From the NCBI GenBank assembly GCA_031284385.1, contig JAISZZ010000186.1, positions 1 through 12,630 of the forward strand: a stretch of DNA of 12,630 nt, read 5' to 3'. The notes below the pieces were generated by a model that was given only the letters and a program-made list of their open reading frames with translations, was not told where the DNA came from and made no database searches. Position numbers and translations under genes: made by a program. Within the stretch, counting starts at the first letter, position 1, and each line of letters opens with the position of its first letter. This document shows positions 5,718-12,630 of the stretch, one piece after another. This DNA comes from Treponema sp. Its GTDB lineage: Bacteria > Spirochaetota > Spirochaetia > Treponematales > Breznakiellaceae.

Positions 5718-5755
5718 TAGCCATAAAACTTTGCTTAAAAACACATTTTTTTTCC

Positions 5756-5784
5756 TTGAACAAAAGGATTATTTTAGTTAAAAT
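5756..5784 (+). promoter_or_regulatory. Promoter of the GHMP kinase gene
   Basis: TTGAAC (5756-5761), a 17-bp spacer and TAAAAT (5779-5784) give a good sigma-70-type match. Transcription would start near 5791, leaving a leader of about 68 nt before the ATG at 5859. GAGG 8 nt before that ATG is the ribosome binding site. Confidence 0.65.
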
Positions 5785-5858
5785 CTGTTACGATAGGCGC
5801 TTTAAACTGTTAAATATGGGTAAAGGAGCGCAAGTTTTACACTTACGAGGTTGACTGC

Positions 5859-7022
5859 ATGACGGACATTGTTAGTATACACCGTAAAGAATATGAGATT
5901 GGCCACGGCGCGGATGATAAAATCATTGTCGGCGAGGCGCCGGGTTGCCTGCATTATTTGGGGGATCATGGGCAGTTAAAGGATGCCCTTTATTTTAGCT
6001 CAAGTATAAATCGTACTGTACAAGTTGCTATAAGTTTACGAAAGGATAGCTCTTTGCGTTTTTTTTCAGCCGATGCCGGTGAGCGCAAACGTACCACTCT
6101 CGCGAATCTACGCTATAAACGCGAGGATCGCTGGTCGAATTATGTCAAAATAGCACTATACCTTTTCGTTGAAATGGGCTGCAAAGCGCGTGGTCTCAAT
6201 GTTACGATTTTTAGTGATATACCAAAAAATCTATCGCTTTCGTCATCACAAGCGATAGAAATAGCCTCAGCCCTTGTTCTTCGCCGCTTTTTTCAATCAA
6301 ATTTGAGTGATCGGGAGCTTCTGATCCGTCTCGCCGCCGCGCATACATCGTTTTACGAAACGGAAAACAAAATGATTGACTATCTTTGCATAATGAATGC
6401 CAAAAAAAATCATTTTTTGGTGATAAACGAGGAAAAACTTGATGTCAAACGGATAAAGAATCCGTTTCCAAAATATAAAATTATGCTATTTGATTCCCGT
6501 GTGCCTCTGATTGATGTTGAATCCGAGCTTAGACTGCGCCGCAAAGATATAGAAAAAGGGTTTGAAATACTGTCAAAGAAACGGCAGGGTTTTAGTTTCA
6601 AAGATTACACATCGTCAGATCTTGACGAATTGATGGGATCATTGAACGAAGAAATCCGCCGCCGAAGTCTATTTGTTGTGCAGGAAATAATGCGTATACG
6701 AGACGCGGAAAAGGCTCTGGAAGAAAAAGACGGTGATGCCTTAGCCCGTGCGATATATCACTCACACGAAGGTTTACGCGATATGTATGAAGTTTCCTGC
6801 CCGGAAACGGACTGGTTAGTCAAACGGGCGCAGGAAACTCCCGGAATTCTAGGTTCGCGTTTGACGGGCAAGGGTTTTGGGGGCTGCACTTACGCCATAG
6901 TAAGGGCGGATACACTGGACGATTATCAAAAGAAGTTTGAGGATTACGAGCGTATATTTGGCTTTCACCCCGTAAGCTACGAGATACAGCCCGCGCCCTC
7001 AGCAAGAGTATTGCCATCCTAA
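5859..7022 (+). CDS. Galactokinase-like GHMP kinase, divergent active site
   Basis: 387 residues with the three GHMP kinase motifs. Motif 1 is APGCLHYLGDHGQL at about 27-40, motif 2 is LSLSSSQAIEIA at 125-136 (P-loop for ATP) and motif 3 is GSRLTGKGFGGC at 332-343. Overall length and motif 3 (family GARMTGAGFGGC) point to galactokinase, which makes galactose 1-phosphate from galactose and ATP. The sugar-binding residues are altered, however. The family GRVNLIGEHTDYN becomes GCLHYLGDHGQLK, losing the usual Arg and the Asp of HTD, and MDQ becomes MID at 172-174, keeping the catalytic Asp. It may act on another sugar or have lost catalysis. It is monocistronic, with its own promoter and a downstream terminator; no galT or galE is adjacent. 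Confidence 0.78.
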   Translation: MTDIVSIHRKEYEIGHGADDKIIVGEAPGCLHYLGDHGQLKDALYFSSSINRTVQVAISLRKDSSLRFFSADAGERKRTTLANLRYKREDRWSNYVKIALYLFVEMGCKARGLNVTIFSDIPKNLSLSSSQAIEIASALVLRRFFQSNLSDRELLIRLAAAHTSFYETENKMIDYLCIMNAKKNHFLVINEEKLDVKRIKNPFPKYKIMLFDSRVPLIDVESELRLRRKDIEKGFEILSKKRQGFSFKDYTSSDLDELMGSLNEEIRRRSLFVVQEIMRIRDAEKALEEKDGDALARAIYHSHEGLRDMYEVSCPETDWLVKRAQETPGILGSRLTGKGFGGCTYAIVRADTLDDYQKKFEDYERIFGFHPVSYEIQPAPSARVLPS

Positions 7023-7062
7023 ACGCGGCCACAGGCGGGAAGCTGCGGCCATGTAAGGGATT

Positions 7063-7115
7063 GCTGCTTGAATTTTCCAGTTATCAGCCGGAAAACTCAA
7101 GCAGCATTGCTTTTT
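7063..7115 (+). terminator. Rho-independent terminator after the GHMP kinase gene
   Basis: The stem pairs GCTGCTTGA with TCAAGCAGC and, after one mismatch, TTTTCC with GGAAAA, around an 11-nt loop. ATTGCTTTTT follows on the plus strand. It lies between convergent genes and could also slow minus-strand transcripts from glyQS, but the T run is on the plus side. Confidence 0.7.
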
Positions 7116-7123
7116 GATGGCAA

Positions 7124-8500
7124 TCAAACGCCGGCACGTTTGTAATTATTGATTTCGGTGTAAAGACGAGTTTTAAGCTCGGCGCGGTTTAGTCTGATTT
7201 GCTCCATTGAATCACGGAAACGCAGCGTTACCGTGCCGTTTTCTTTTGATTCATAGTCAACGGTAATACAGAACGGAGTTCCCGCCTCGTCCTGACGGCG
7301 GTAACGGCGGCCTATTGCGCCGCTCTGGTCGTAATCGGTCGTAAAATTCAGCTTTAACTCGTTTCTAATCTCTTTAGCGAGTTCGGCAAGACCGTCTTTC
7401 TTCATCAATGGCAAAACCGCCACTGTGATAGGCGCTATACGTGGATGGAAACGCAGCACGGTACGCCAATCGTCATCGTTGCCCTTGTCCGCGACTTTTT
7501 CCTCGTCATAGGCATCGCAGAGCAGCATCAACAGCGTCCGCGTAAGCCCCGCCGATGTTTCTATCACGAATGGCGTGTATTTTTTGTTGCCATCGTCCTG
7601 ATCAATATACTGCAAGTCCTTGCCGCTGTACTCGGTATGCCGCGAAAGGTCATAATCGGACCGGTTGTGAACCCCCTCAAGTTCCTTCCAGCCCATCGGG
7701 AACAGGTATTCAATATCGTAAGCATCTTTAGCGTAGTGGGCAAGCTCGTCCTTGCCATGCTGGTGCCAGCGCAGATGACGGGTTATAACGCCTAGCCTTT
7801 CGTAATATGCCCAGCGGCGTTTTTTCCACTCGTTAAACCATTCCTCATCCGTACCAGGTTTTACAAAGTATTGCATTTCCATCTGTTCAAACTCGCAGGT
7901 ACGGAATATAAAGTTTTTCGTTACTATCTCGTTACGAAAAGCCTTGCCTATCTGCGCGATACCAAAAGGTATTTTCATACGGTTAGATTGAATCACATTT
8001 TTATAGTTTACATAGATGCCTTGTGCCGTTTCTGGGCGCAGATATATAACGCCGGCGGCTTCTTCGACCGCGCCTATATGCGTCTTGAACATCAGGTTGA
8101 ATTTACGCGCTTCCGTCAGTTCACCGCCACATTCCGGGCATTTTTTTGCGAGAATCACTTCCGGCGGAAGCTGATCGGCGCGAAAGCGAGCCTTACACTT
8201 TTTGCAGTCCACAAGAGGGTCGGTAAAATTTTCAATGTGACCTGAGGCCTCCCATGTACTCGGATGCATCAGGATAGCGGCATCAATGCCGACAATATCC
8301 TCGTGAAGCTGAGTCATCTCTTTCCACCAGTTACGGGCTATGCGATTTTTCAGTTCGACACCGAGCGGTCCGTAATCCCATGCGCCGCTCTGACCGCCAT
8401 AAATCTCGGAAGATTGAAAGACAAAGCCGCGCCGTTTTGCCAGCGATGCGATTTTTTCCATCGTAGCCGGCCCTTTATATTCAGTTAAATTTTCAGACAT
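7124..8500 (-). CDS. glyQS: Glycyl-tRNA synthetase, single-chain (alpha2) type
   Basis: 458 residues; charges tRNA-Gly with glycine in the cytoplasm. Class II features in order: FVFQSSEIYGG near 26-36, WDYGPLG (41-47), a zinc-binding insert with C99, C102, C121 and C124, RPETAQGIY (155-163), motif 2 FRNE (188-191), motif 3 GLTRTLL (318-324), and the anticodon-binding domain after about 350, ending near DSMEQIR. This is the eukaryote/archaeal-like single-chain enzyme rather than the alpha2-beta2 form. An open frame extends up to TTG at 8566, but that codon is the -35 box of the promoter, so the ATG at 8500 (MSENLTEYKGP) is the start. The Shine-Dalgarno is weak (GGGAACAGGT). Confidence 0.96.
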   Translation of the reverse strand: MSENLTEYKGPATMEKIASLAKRRGFVFQSSEIYGGQSGAWDYGPLGVELKNRIARNWWKEMTQLHEDIVGIDAAILMHPSTWEASGHIENFTDPLVDCKKCKARFRADQLPPEVILAKKCPECGGELTEARKFNLMFKTHIGAVEEAAGVIYLRPETAQGIYVNYKNVIQSNRMKIPFGIAQIGKAFRNEIVTKNFIFRTCEFEQMEMQYFVKPGTDEEWFNEWKKRRWAYYERLGVITRHLRWHQHGKDELAHYAKDAYDIEYLFPMGWKELEGVHNRSDYDLSRHTEYSGKDLQYIDQDDGNKKYTPFVIETSAGLTRTLLMLLCDAYDEEKVADKGNDDDWRTVLRFHPRIAPITVAVLPLMKKDGLAELAKEIRNELKLNFTTDYDQSGAIGRRYRRQDEAGTPFCITVDYESKENGTVTLRFRDSMEQIRLNRAELKTRLYTEINNYKRAGV

Positions 8501-8537
8501 ACCTGTTCCCATCCAGTTTTCACTAATTATACTATAA

Positions 8538-8566
8538 ATCATAATTTTAGAGACTGTTTTTGTCAA
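8538..8566 (-). promoter_or_regulatory. Promoter of glyQS
   Basis: The minus strand has a perfect -35 TTGACA (8561-8566), a 17-bp spacer and TATGAT (8538-8543). A perfect TATAAT also occurs at 8526-8531 but lacks a matching -35. Transcription would start near 8531, giving a leader of about 30 nt. No T-box-like structure fits in that length. Confidence 0.7.
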
Positions 8567-8736
8567 TTAACAGATAGACGATTATGGCCATTCTCAGTTT
8601 ACCCCATCGCCGTCGATGAAGTGTTTGGGGTTAAACCCTCGCTTTAGGTTTTTACGGAATGTCGCGGCGCTGCACTTGGGAATTGAATCCGGCTATTACT
8701 TTCTTCAACATACTGCTGAATTTGTAGATTAGCGTT

Positions 8737-8760
8737 GTTCAAAAACTTCAGTTTTTGAAC
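8737..8760. repeat. Dispersed palindrome, copy 2
   Basis: GTTCAAAAACT (8737-8747) and AGTTTTTGAAC (8750-8760) around TC: a perfect 11-bp dyad, in the opposite orientation to copy 3 as judged by the central two bases. Confidence 0.75.
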
Positions 8761-8888
8761 CAGTCTCTTACTTTGGCTTACTCAAGAATGACCGTGTTAT
8801 TGAGTATGATAATGCTGATACCATAGACTCGTTCAATGATTCATTGCTAAACCATATTGACAATGAGCTAAAATTACCTTTTGAATGA
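8760..8888 (+). pseudogene. C-terminal fragment of an unrecognised gene
   Basis: The frame reads YFGLLKNDRVIEYDNADTID and then a mostly acidic tail ending NELKLPFE and TGA at 8886-8888. The composition is strongly protein-like, but no start or upstream domain exists: the frame runs into the dispersed palindrome, which may mark where the gene was broken. Family unknown. Confidence 0.35.
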
Positions 8889-8943
8889 TATTACTATAGC
8901 GGCGTAGTTGCTTATCCCACTTACTCGCGTTTAAGATTTTTAG

Positions 8944-9714
8944 ATGGGCGCGAAAGAGTTCGATAGTTATTACGGCGCGTTGTACGGCGACAGATGGGAC
9001 GGTTTGAGGAATGCGCTGTTAAAGCCCGCCGAAAAAGATACTTATACATTAAGGCTGACCACCCCTTACATCATGGACCGCGCTTCCATCATGGCAGCAC
9101 GGTCACTGCGGCTACCGGAACACGGGTTAATGCTTGATGCCTGCGCCGCTCCAGGCGGAAAGACACTTGTTTTAGCGGCGGAAAGCTCTCCCCGTCTAAA
9201 AATACTGGCAAATGAGCCTTCGTCTGAGCGCCGCCGCCGTTTGCAAAATGTTTTGGATGAGAGTCTTGACGCGGAAACACGCAGCAGGATCACCGTATCC
9301 GGCTTTGACGCCGCCGCGCTCGCGGCTAAAAAATCTGAACACGGGCGTTTTGACGGCATTTTGCTTGACGCGCCTTGTTCCAGCGAGCGTCATCTGCTTT
9401 CAAATCAAAAATATCTGGCAAAATGGACGGAGGCGCGTCCTCGCTTTCTATCAAAACGGCAATGGGCGCTGCTTTCCGCCGCTTTTCTGCTATTAAAAAA
9501 TGATAGCTGTCTGGTTTATGTAACTTGCGCCATTTCCGCTGAGGAAAATGACCGCGTAGCGGCGCGGCTCGCCGTAAAATACGGCTCGCGGGTAACTCTT
9601 GACCGCCCTGATTTTAGCGAAGGCGAGGATACAGAGTTTGGCAAAATCATTTTACCGGACAAAGCAGCGGGAATGGGGCCAATGTACATCGCCCGTTTTT
9701 ATAAAATCGCGTAG
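8944..9714 (+). CDS. NOL1/NOP2/Sun-family RNA (cytosine-5) methyltransferase
   Basis: 256 residues; transfers a methyl group from S-adenosylmethionine to C5 of cytosine in rRNA or tRNA. The SAM-binding motif is DACAAPGGKT (65-74). Motif IV is LDAPCSS (141-147, Cys145) and motif VI is VYVTC (Cys195), so both cysteines used in this family are present. There is no NusB-like N-terminal domain as in RsmB and no PUA domain as in RsmF, so the exact target (rRNA or tRNA) cannot be set from sequence. A TAG stop lies immediately before the ATG, so translation cannot start further upstream, and no clear Shine-Dalgarno precedes it. It stands alone between debris and the convergent merR-like gene. Confidence 0.9.
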   Translation: MGAKEFDSYYGALYGDRWDGLRNALLKPAEKDTYTLRLTTPYIMDRASIMAARSLRLPEHGLMLDACAAPGGKTLVLAAESSPRLKILANEPSSERRRRLQNVLDESLDAETRSRITVSGFDAAALAAKKSEHGRFDGILLDAPCSSERHLLSNQKYLAKWTEARPRFLSKRQWALLSAAFLLLKNDSCLVYVTCAISAEENDRVAARLAVKYGSRVTLDRPDFSEGEDTEFGKIILPDKAAGMGPMYIARFYKIA

Positions 9715-9719
9715 CAAGC

Positions 9720-9735
9720 GGGGCAGCATTGCCCC
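9720..9735. terminator. Short GC hairpin between convergent genes
   Basis: GGGGCA (9720-9725) pairs with TGCCCC (9730-9735) around GCAT, 5 nt after the methyltransferase stop. No T run follows, so termination is doubtful. Confidence 0.25.
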
Positions 9736-9795
9736 TCCCCTCCCCCTCCATGCCACACACAAAACGCGGCAAGCGGTATAGATGGGTGGGTGGAG

Positions 9796-10110
9796 TCATA
9801 TCCTATTATGATTTATCAAATAAATATTCAACAATTCTGAACGCAGTTCTTCGATGTGCGCCTTAACCTCCTGCCGCCCGCCCTCAATCTCGCGGTAAAG
9901 CTCTTCGATTGCGCCCTCAATCGTGAATTTGCGGTCATGCAAGAAATGTTTTACCCGCAGCAAAAGCCGTACGTCACGGGAAGAGTATACAAAATTGCCG
10001 GTGCCGTCTTTTTGCGGCTGTATAAGCGGGATTTGTTTTTCCCAATACCTTATAGTATGACCTTTTATTCCTAGCAATTTTTCCAAATCACCGGTCGTAC
10101 AACGGATCAC
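9796..10110 (-). CDS. Small MerR-type helix-turn-helix regulator
   Basis: 104 residues. The N-terminal winged helix-turn-helix reads TTGDLEKLLGIKGHTIRYWE (5-24), then the wing (GNFVYSSRDVRLLLRVKHFL), then a coiled-coil-like dimerisation helix (about 66-95). There is no metal- or drug-binding C-terminal domain and no Cys cluster, so the inducer is unknown. The start is GTG at 10110, overlapping the der stop in GTGA, so the two genes are almost certainly co-transcribed and translationally coupled. This makes it a downstream partner of a housekeeping GTPase rather than a divergently placed regulator. Confidence 0.88.
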   Translation of the reverse strand: MIRCTTGDLEKLLGIKGHTIRYWEKQIPLIQPQKDGTGNFVYSSRDVRLLLRVKHFLHDRKFTIEGAIEELYREIEGGRQEVKAHIEELRSELLNIYLINHNRI

Positions 10111-11483
10111 TTTGCCTTCTTTCCGCCAGACGGACGTATTTCCAGTGTTACCGGTATCATGTCATAAGACAAGTCTTTTCTGATTTTATTGCAAATATAT
10201 GAATTGTATGAGGCTGTGAACGCGGCGGGACGCGAGACAAACAGGCGGAATACCACCGGATTTACCGAAACCTGAACGCCGTATTTTATTTTGAAGCGGG
10301 TTTGCGGTCCCGAAGGAGGGGGGCTTTCGGCCTGCGCCCGTTCCAAAAAATCGTTAAACCGCGATGTCTCTGTGGCGTGGTCAAGCTGTTCGCGCATCTT
10401 TACAGCCGTATTCAAAAGAACGCCCACCCCTTCCCCATTTTTCGCGCTGAGCGGCAGCACGGGCGCGTACTTCATCTGGCCAAAAAAGAAGTGCAGTGAA
10501 TCCCGCGCCGCGTTAAATGCATTTTTTATGTCCGGCATTGCATCCCATTTGTTCAGCGCGAATATTATTCCGCGCCCCTTATCTTGGGCTAACGCCGCTA
10601 TTTTTTTGTCCTGATCTGAAAAACCCTGAGTAGCGTCCACCAAAAGAATTACAATATCGGCCTCATCCAAAGTTTTTATGGCGCGGTTCACTGAATAGTA
10701 TTCAATATTTTCGTTTACACGGCTCTTGCGCCTTATGCCGGCGGTATCCGTCACAACAAAATTTCTACCCTTCCATACAAAACAGCCTTCGATAACATCC
10801 CTCGTTGTGCCGGGAATGTCGCTGACTATCGAGGCGGACGCGGAGCAAAGCCTATTTGACAGCGTGGATTTTCCGGTATTCGGCTTTCCAACTATGCTGA
10901 GCCGTATAACATCCGGCGTTTCGCAAGCCGCGGCTTCAATTTCAAGCGGCGCGTTTTTCAGATTTTCGGCTATGGCGCAGGCAAGTTCCATTACATTGTC
11001 GCCATGTTCCGCCGAAACAGGATAGATTCTATCAAATCCGAAACGGAGCGTATTGTACGCTTCGGAAATGAGTCTGCCGCCTTCCGTTTTGTTCACCGCC
11101 ACGATGAGTTTATCGCCGAGAGGACGCAACAGTTTGATAAATTCCTCATCCTCCGGCGTAAGCTCCCCAGCCGCTAGTATCAGTACCACAAGATCCGCTT
11201 GCTCTATCTCGCGCAGCGTGCGTTCAACAACAAGATTATCCAGCAGCCGGTCTGCGGAATCAGGATTTTCGCCGTCAAGTCTGAAGCCGCCCGTATCAAC
11301 AAGCCGCACGCGCTTTCCCGCGATAACGGCATTTTCCGCAACCGGATCACGTGTAAGTCCGGGCGTGGGATCGGTAATAGCGCGTCTCTTACGCAACAGG
11401 CGGTTGAACAATGTAGATTTTCCAACATTAGGCCGTCCGGCGAGCGCGACCACCGGCAATTTTACGCCTTGAATCATGTTCAT
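10107..11483 (-). CDS. der: Ribosome-assembly GTPase Der (EngA), two tandem G domains
   Basis: 458 residues; helps assemble the 50S ribosomal subunit. G domain 1 has GRPNVGKS (16-23), DTGG (63-66) and, for G4, NKTE (131-134) where NKxD is usual. G domain 2 has GKPNTGKS (199-206), DTAG (246-249) and a normal NKWD (311-314). A KH-like domain fills the C-terminus (FKIKYGVQVSVNPVVFRLFV). The frame extends back to GTG at 11546, but the family normally begins a few residues before VVALAGRPNVG, so ATG at 11483 or 11477 is likelier; neither has a good Shine-Dalgarno. TATACT near 11510-11525 may be a -10. It is first in an operon with the MerR-type gene. Confidence 0.94.
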   Translation of the reverse strand: MNMIQGVKLPVVALAGRPNVGKSTLFNRLLRKRRAITDPTPGLTRDPVAENAVIAGKRVRLVDTGGFRLDGENPDSADRLLDNLVVERTLREIEQADLVVLILAAGELTPEDEEFIKLLRPLGDKLIVAVNKTEGGRLISEAYNTLRFGFDRIYPVSAEHGDNVMELACAIAENLKNAPLEIEAAACETPDVIRLSIVGKPNTGKSTLSNRLCSASASIVSDIPGTTRDVIEGCFVWKGRNFVVTDTAGIRRKSRVNENIEYYSVNRAIKTLDEADIVILLVDATQGFSDQDKKIAALAQDKGRGIIFALNKWDAMPDIKNAFNAARDSLHFFFGQMKYAPVLPLSAKNGEGVGVLLNTAVKMREQLDHATETSRFNDFLERAQAESPPPSGPQTRFKIKYGVQVSVNPVVFRLFVSRPAAFTASYNSYICNKIRKDLSYDMIPVTLEIRPSGGKKAK

Positions 11484-11623
11484 ACCATAGTTTATTTGTT
11501 TGTTCACAACAATTCCAGTATAAATGTTATGCGTAAAAGCCGCCACCCGCCGCCAGCAACAGTTCGCAGTTTAACCACGAACTAATCAAACAGACACGAA
11601 CTTTGCAGTGATAACCTTGTTAT

Positions 11624-11637
11624 CCCCCCCCCCCCCC
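11624..11637. repeat. Homopolymer of 14 C (G on the der-coding strand)
   Basis: An uninterrupted run of 14, directly abutting a 6-bp dyad. Such tracts are prone to length change. It lies about 140 nt upstream of the preferred der start, near where a promoter could be. Confidence 0.9.
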
Positions 11638-11749
11638 TGCTGGAGGCTCATTTTAACTGCGTAGTATTAAACCGGCTCTGTGAATAGATGCGTTAAAAGA
11701 CTAACGCTTTGGAAAATATTGGACTTGTTCAAGAATCTTATTGTTCTTT

Positions 11750-11790
11750 CTTAAGTCTCGCAAAATGCGCGGCATTTTGCGAGACTTAAG
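11750..11790. repeat. 19-bp perfect hairpin
   Basis: CTTAAGTCTCGCAAAATGC (11750-11768) and its exact complement (11772-11790) around GCG. No T run follows on either strand, so it is not a classic terminator for the transporter gene, whose stop is 106 nt away. It may be a palindromic repeat element or the loop of a non-coding RNA. Confidence 0.8.
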
Positions 11791-11798
11791 CGGAAATC

Positions 11799-11822
11799 GT
11801 TCAAAAACTGAAGTTTTTGAAC
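11799..11822. repeat. Dispersed palindrome, copy 3
   Basis: GTTCAAAAACT, GA, AGTTTTTGAAC: the same core as at 8737 and 5600, with preceding TTAAGCGGAAAT as at copy 1. Confidence 0.75.
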
Positions 11823-11895
11823 AGCTCTATTCGCGGATTTACCGGTGTCTGCCATAAAATCAACAGCATCCGCCCATAAAATTTTGGGGGCTTGC

Positions 11896-12630
11896 CTAGG
11901 CCGCGAATGGATTGTAAACAATGCCTGTATCATATACGTCTGTATGTTCCGCTTTTTTTAGTTTCAGGACGACAAGATATGTTACCGGCGTCATCAGTAT
12001 TTCAATAAGACATTTCAAGATATAATTTGTTACAACAAGCGTAAAAAAAAGTTCCCAGCCAAATACGCCGGTAAGACTTGCGATAAACACAAAAATCACA
12101 CTGTCCAACAATTCACCCGCCAGCGTACTGCTAATAGTGCGGACAAAAAGAAGTTTCCCTTTCATCGCAATTTTTATTTTTGAAAGCAGAACGGAGTTTG
12201 AAAATTCACCGGCAAAGTATCCCATAAGGCTTGCGAGCGCGATACCGCCGGTACTCATACCGCCCAGTATCGCGTCGTAAGCGGTGGAACCGGCGTAACT
12301 TTCCCACGCGGAATCGGCGGGAAGGGCGCGTAGCAGGAGAAACACGAGGGAGCTTATAGCCAACGCGCAGAAACCCGTCCATATCACGCGGCGCGATGCC
12401 TTAAATCCGTACACTTCGGTCAAAATATCGCCAAACACATAGGAAAGCGGAAATAACAGCGTGCCGCCGTCAAACGCAAGCGGGAGTCCAAATATAGAAA
12501 ACCCCAAATCGACAATTTTCGCGGACGAGGCGACATTACTCAAAATCAGCGTCATCACAAAAAACGCCATTATCAAATCCAGATAACGGTAATTTTGCCG
12601 CCGTCCGGTTTCTACAGTTAACCCACTCAT
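11896..12630 (-). CDS. YhhQ-type queuosine-precursor transporter
   Basis: 244 residues from an ATG at the very right edge; a longer start beyond the window cannot be excluded, though the length is normal for the family. It is an inner-membrane protein with about six helices. Family hallmarks are ILSNVASSAKIV in helix 1, FPLSYVFGDILTEVYGF (about 60-76), SLMGYFAGEFSNSVLLSKIK (about 133-152) and RTISSTLAGELLDSVIFVFI. In E. coli the relative imports queuosine precursors preQ0 and preQ1 for tRNA wobble modification; salvage would suit a host-associated bacterium. No queuosine synthesis genes or preQ1 riboswitch are visible in the window. The C-terminal tail is polar and cytoplasmic. Confidence 0.9.
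   Translation of the reverse strand: MSGLTVETGRRQNYRYLDLIMAFFVMTLILSNVASSAKIVDLGFSIFGLPLAFDGGTLLFPLSYVFGDILTEVYGFKASRRVIWTGFCALAISSLVFLLLRALPADSAWESYAGSTAYDAILGGMSTGGIALASLMGYFAGEFSNSVLLSKIKIAMKGKLLFVRTISSTLAGELLDSVIFVFIASLTGVFGWELFFTLVVTNYILKCLIEILMTPVTYLVVLKLKKAEHTDVYDTGIVYNPFAA

Larger units (their letters stand above)
8567..8943. other. Intergenic stretch with decayed coding fragments
   Basis: No intact gene. On the minus strand, 8602-8691 reads open and ends in KHFIDGDGVN and a stop, like a protein C-terminus. On the plus strand, 8760-8888 is a second candidate C-terminus. The dispersed palindrome (8737-8760) stands between them. I recognise neither family. A -10-like TACTAT near 8891 could serve the downstream methyltransferase gene, but no -35 is clear. 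Confidence 0.4.
11484..11895. other. Repeat-rich spacer between the transporter gene and der
   Basis: No gene. Going right, it holds the dyad GATAAC-CTT-GTTATC (11610-11624) abutting a run of 14 C (11624-11637), a 6-bp hairpin GCGTTA/TAACGC (11690-11707), the 19-bp hairpin (11750-11790) and the dispersed palindrome (11799-11822). The der promoter must lie in its left part. Confidence 0.6.

Noticed and set aside
5816..5854. 12-codon reading frame ending 4 nt before the GHMP kinase start, possible leader peptide
   Set aside because: It has no Shine-Dalgarno of its own, no attenuator hairpins follow it and the residues suggest no regulatory code.
11053..11472. 139-residue Ser-rich plus-strand frame opposite der
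   Set aside because: It is the complement of conserved Der G-domain sequence; Ser/Arg richness is typical of antisense shadows.
1..12630. CRISPR array, tRNA or rRNA genes
   Set aside because: I saw no regularly spaced direct repeats and no cloverleaf or rRNA-like sequence on either strand.

Overview
The window looks like a chromosomal stretch from a treponeme or related spirochaete. The basis is gene content and style: a NusG domain II membrane protein next to a Gx/HepI-type membrane protein, a single-chain glycyl-tRNA synthetase, a divergent galactokinase-like GHMP kinase, and many dispersed palindromic repeats between housekeeping genes. This is recognition of families by eye, not a database result.

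Left edge (1-263, minus) is the N-terminal part of phosphoglycerate kinase. From about 264 to 3800 is an accessory island. It holds gene debris, a yefM-yoeB toxin-antitoxin operon with a well-preserved autoregulatory promoter/operator, a composite inverted-repeat region resembling an integron attC site, and a 503-residue HNH plus DGQH(K/R)/ParB-like protein. The two functional modules are on the minus strand and visibly AT-richer than the flanking genes. The island is bracketed by two direct copies of a ~138-bp repeat (368-505 and 3429-3567), so it could be gained or lost by recombination between them.

From 3808 to 5550 (plus) is a probable operon: a small Nfu-type Fe-S scaffold, a NusG domain II membrane protein with no ordinary start codon, and a Gx-type membrane protein with an extra C-terminal membrane domain. 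A 308-bp spacer with dispersed palindromes and a good sigma-70-type promoter leads to the GHMP kinase (5859-7022), which ends at a terminator hairpin. Glycyl-tRNA synthetase (7124-8500, minus) converges on it and has its own strong promoter. A debris-filled gap precedes a NOL1/NOP2/Sun-type RNA m5C methyltransferase (8944-9714, plus).

The right part is on the minus strand: der (ribosome-assembly GTPase) overlapping by 4 nt a small MerR-type regulator, then a 412-bp spacer with a 14-base C tract, a 19-bp perfect hairpin and a dispersed palindrome, then a YhhQ-type queuosine-precursor transporter reaching the right edge. Most of the chromosomal genes serve translation, RNA modification or Fe-S assembly. 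The unusual biology lies in the island, in the non-canonical start of the NusG domain II gene, and in the changed active-site residues of the YoeB toxin and the GHMP kinase.
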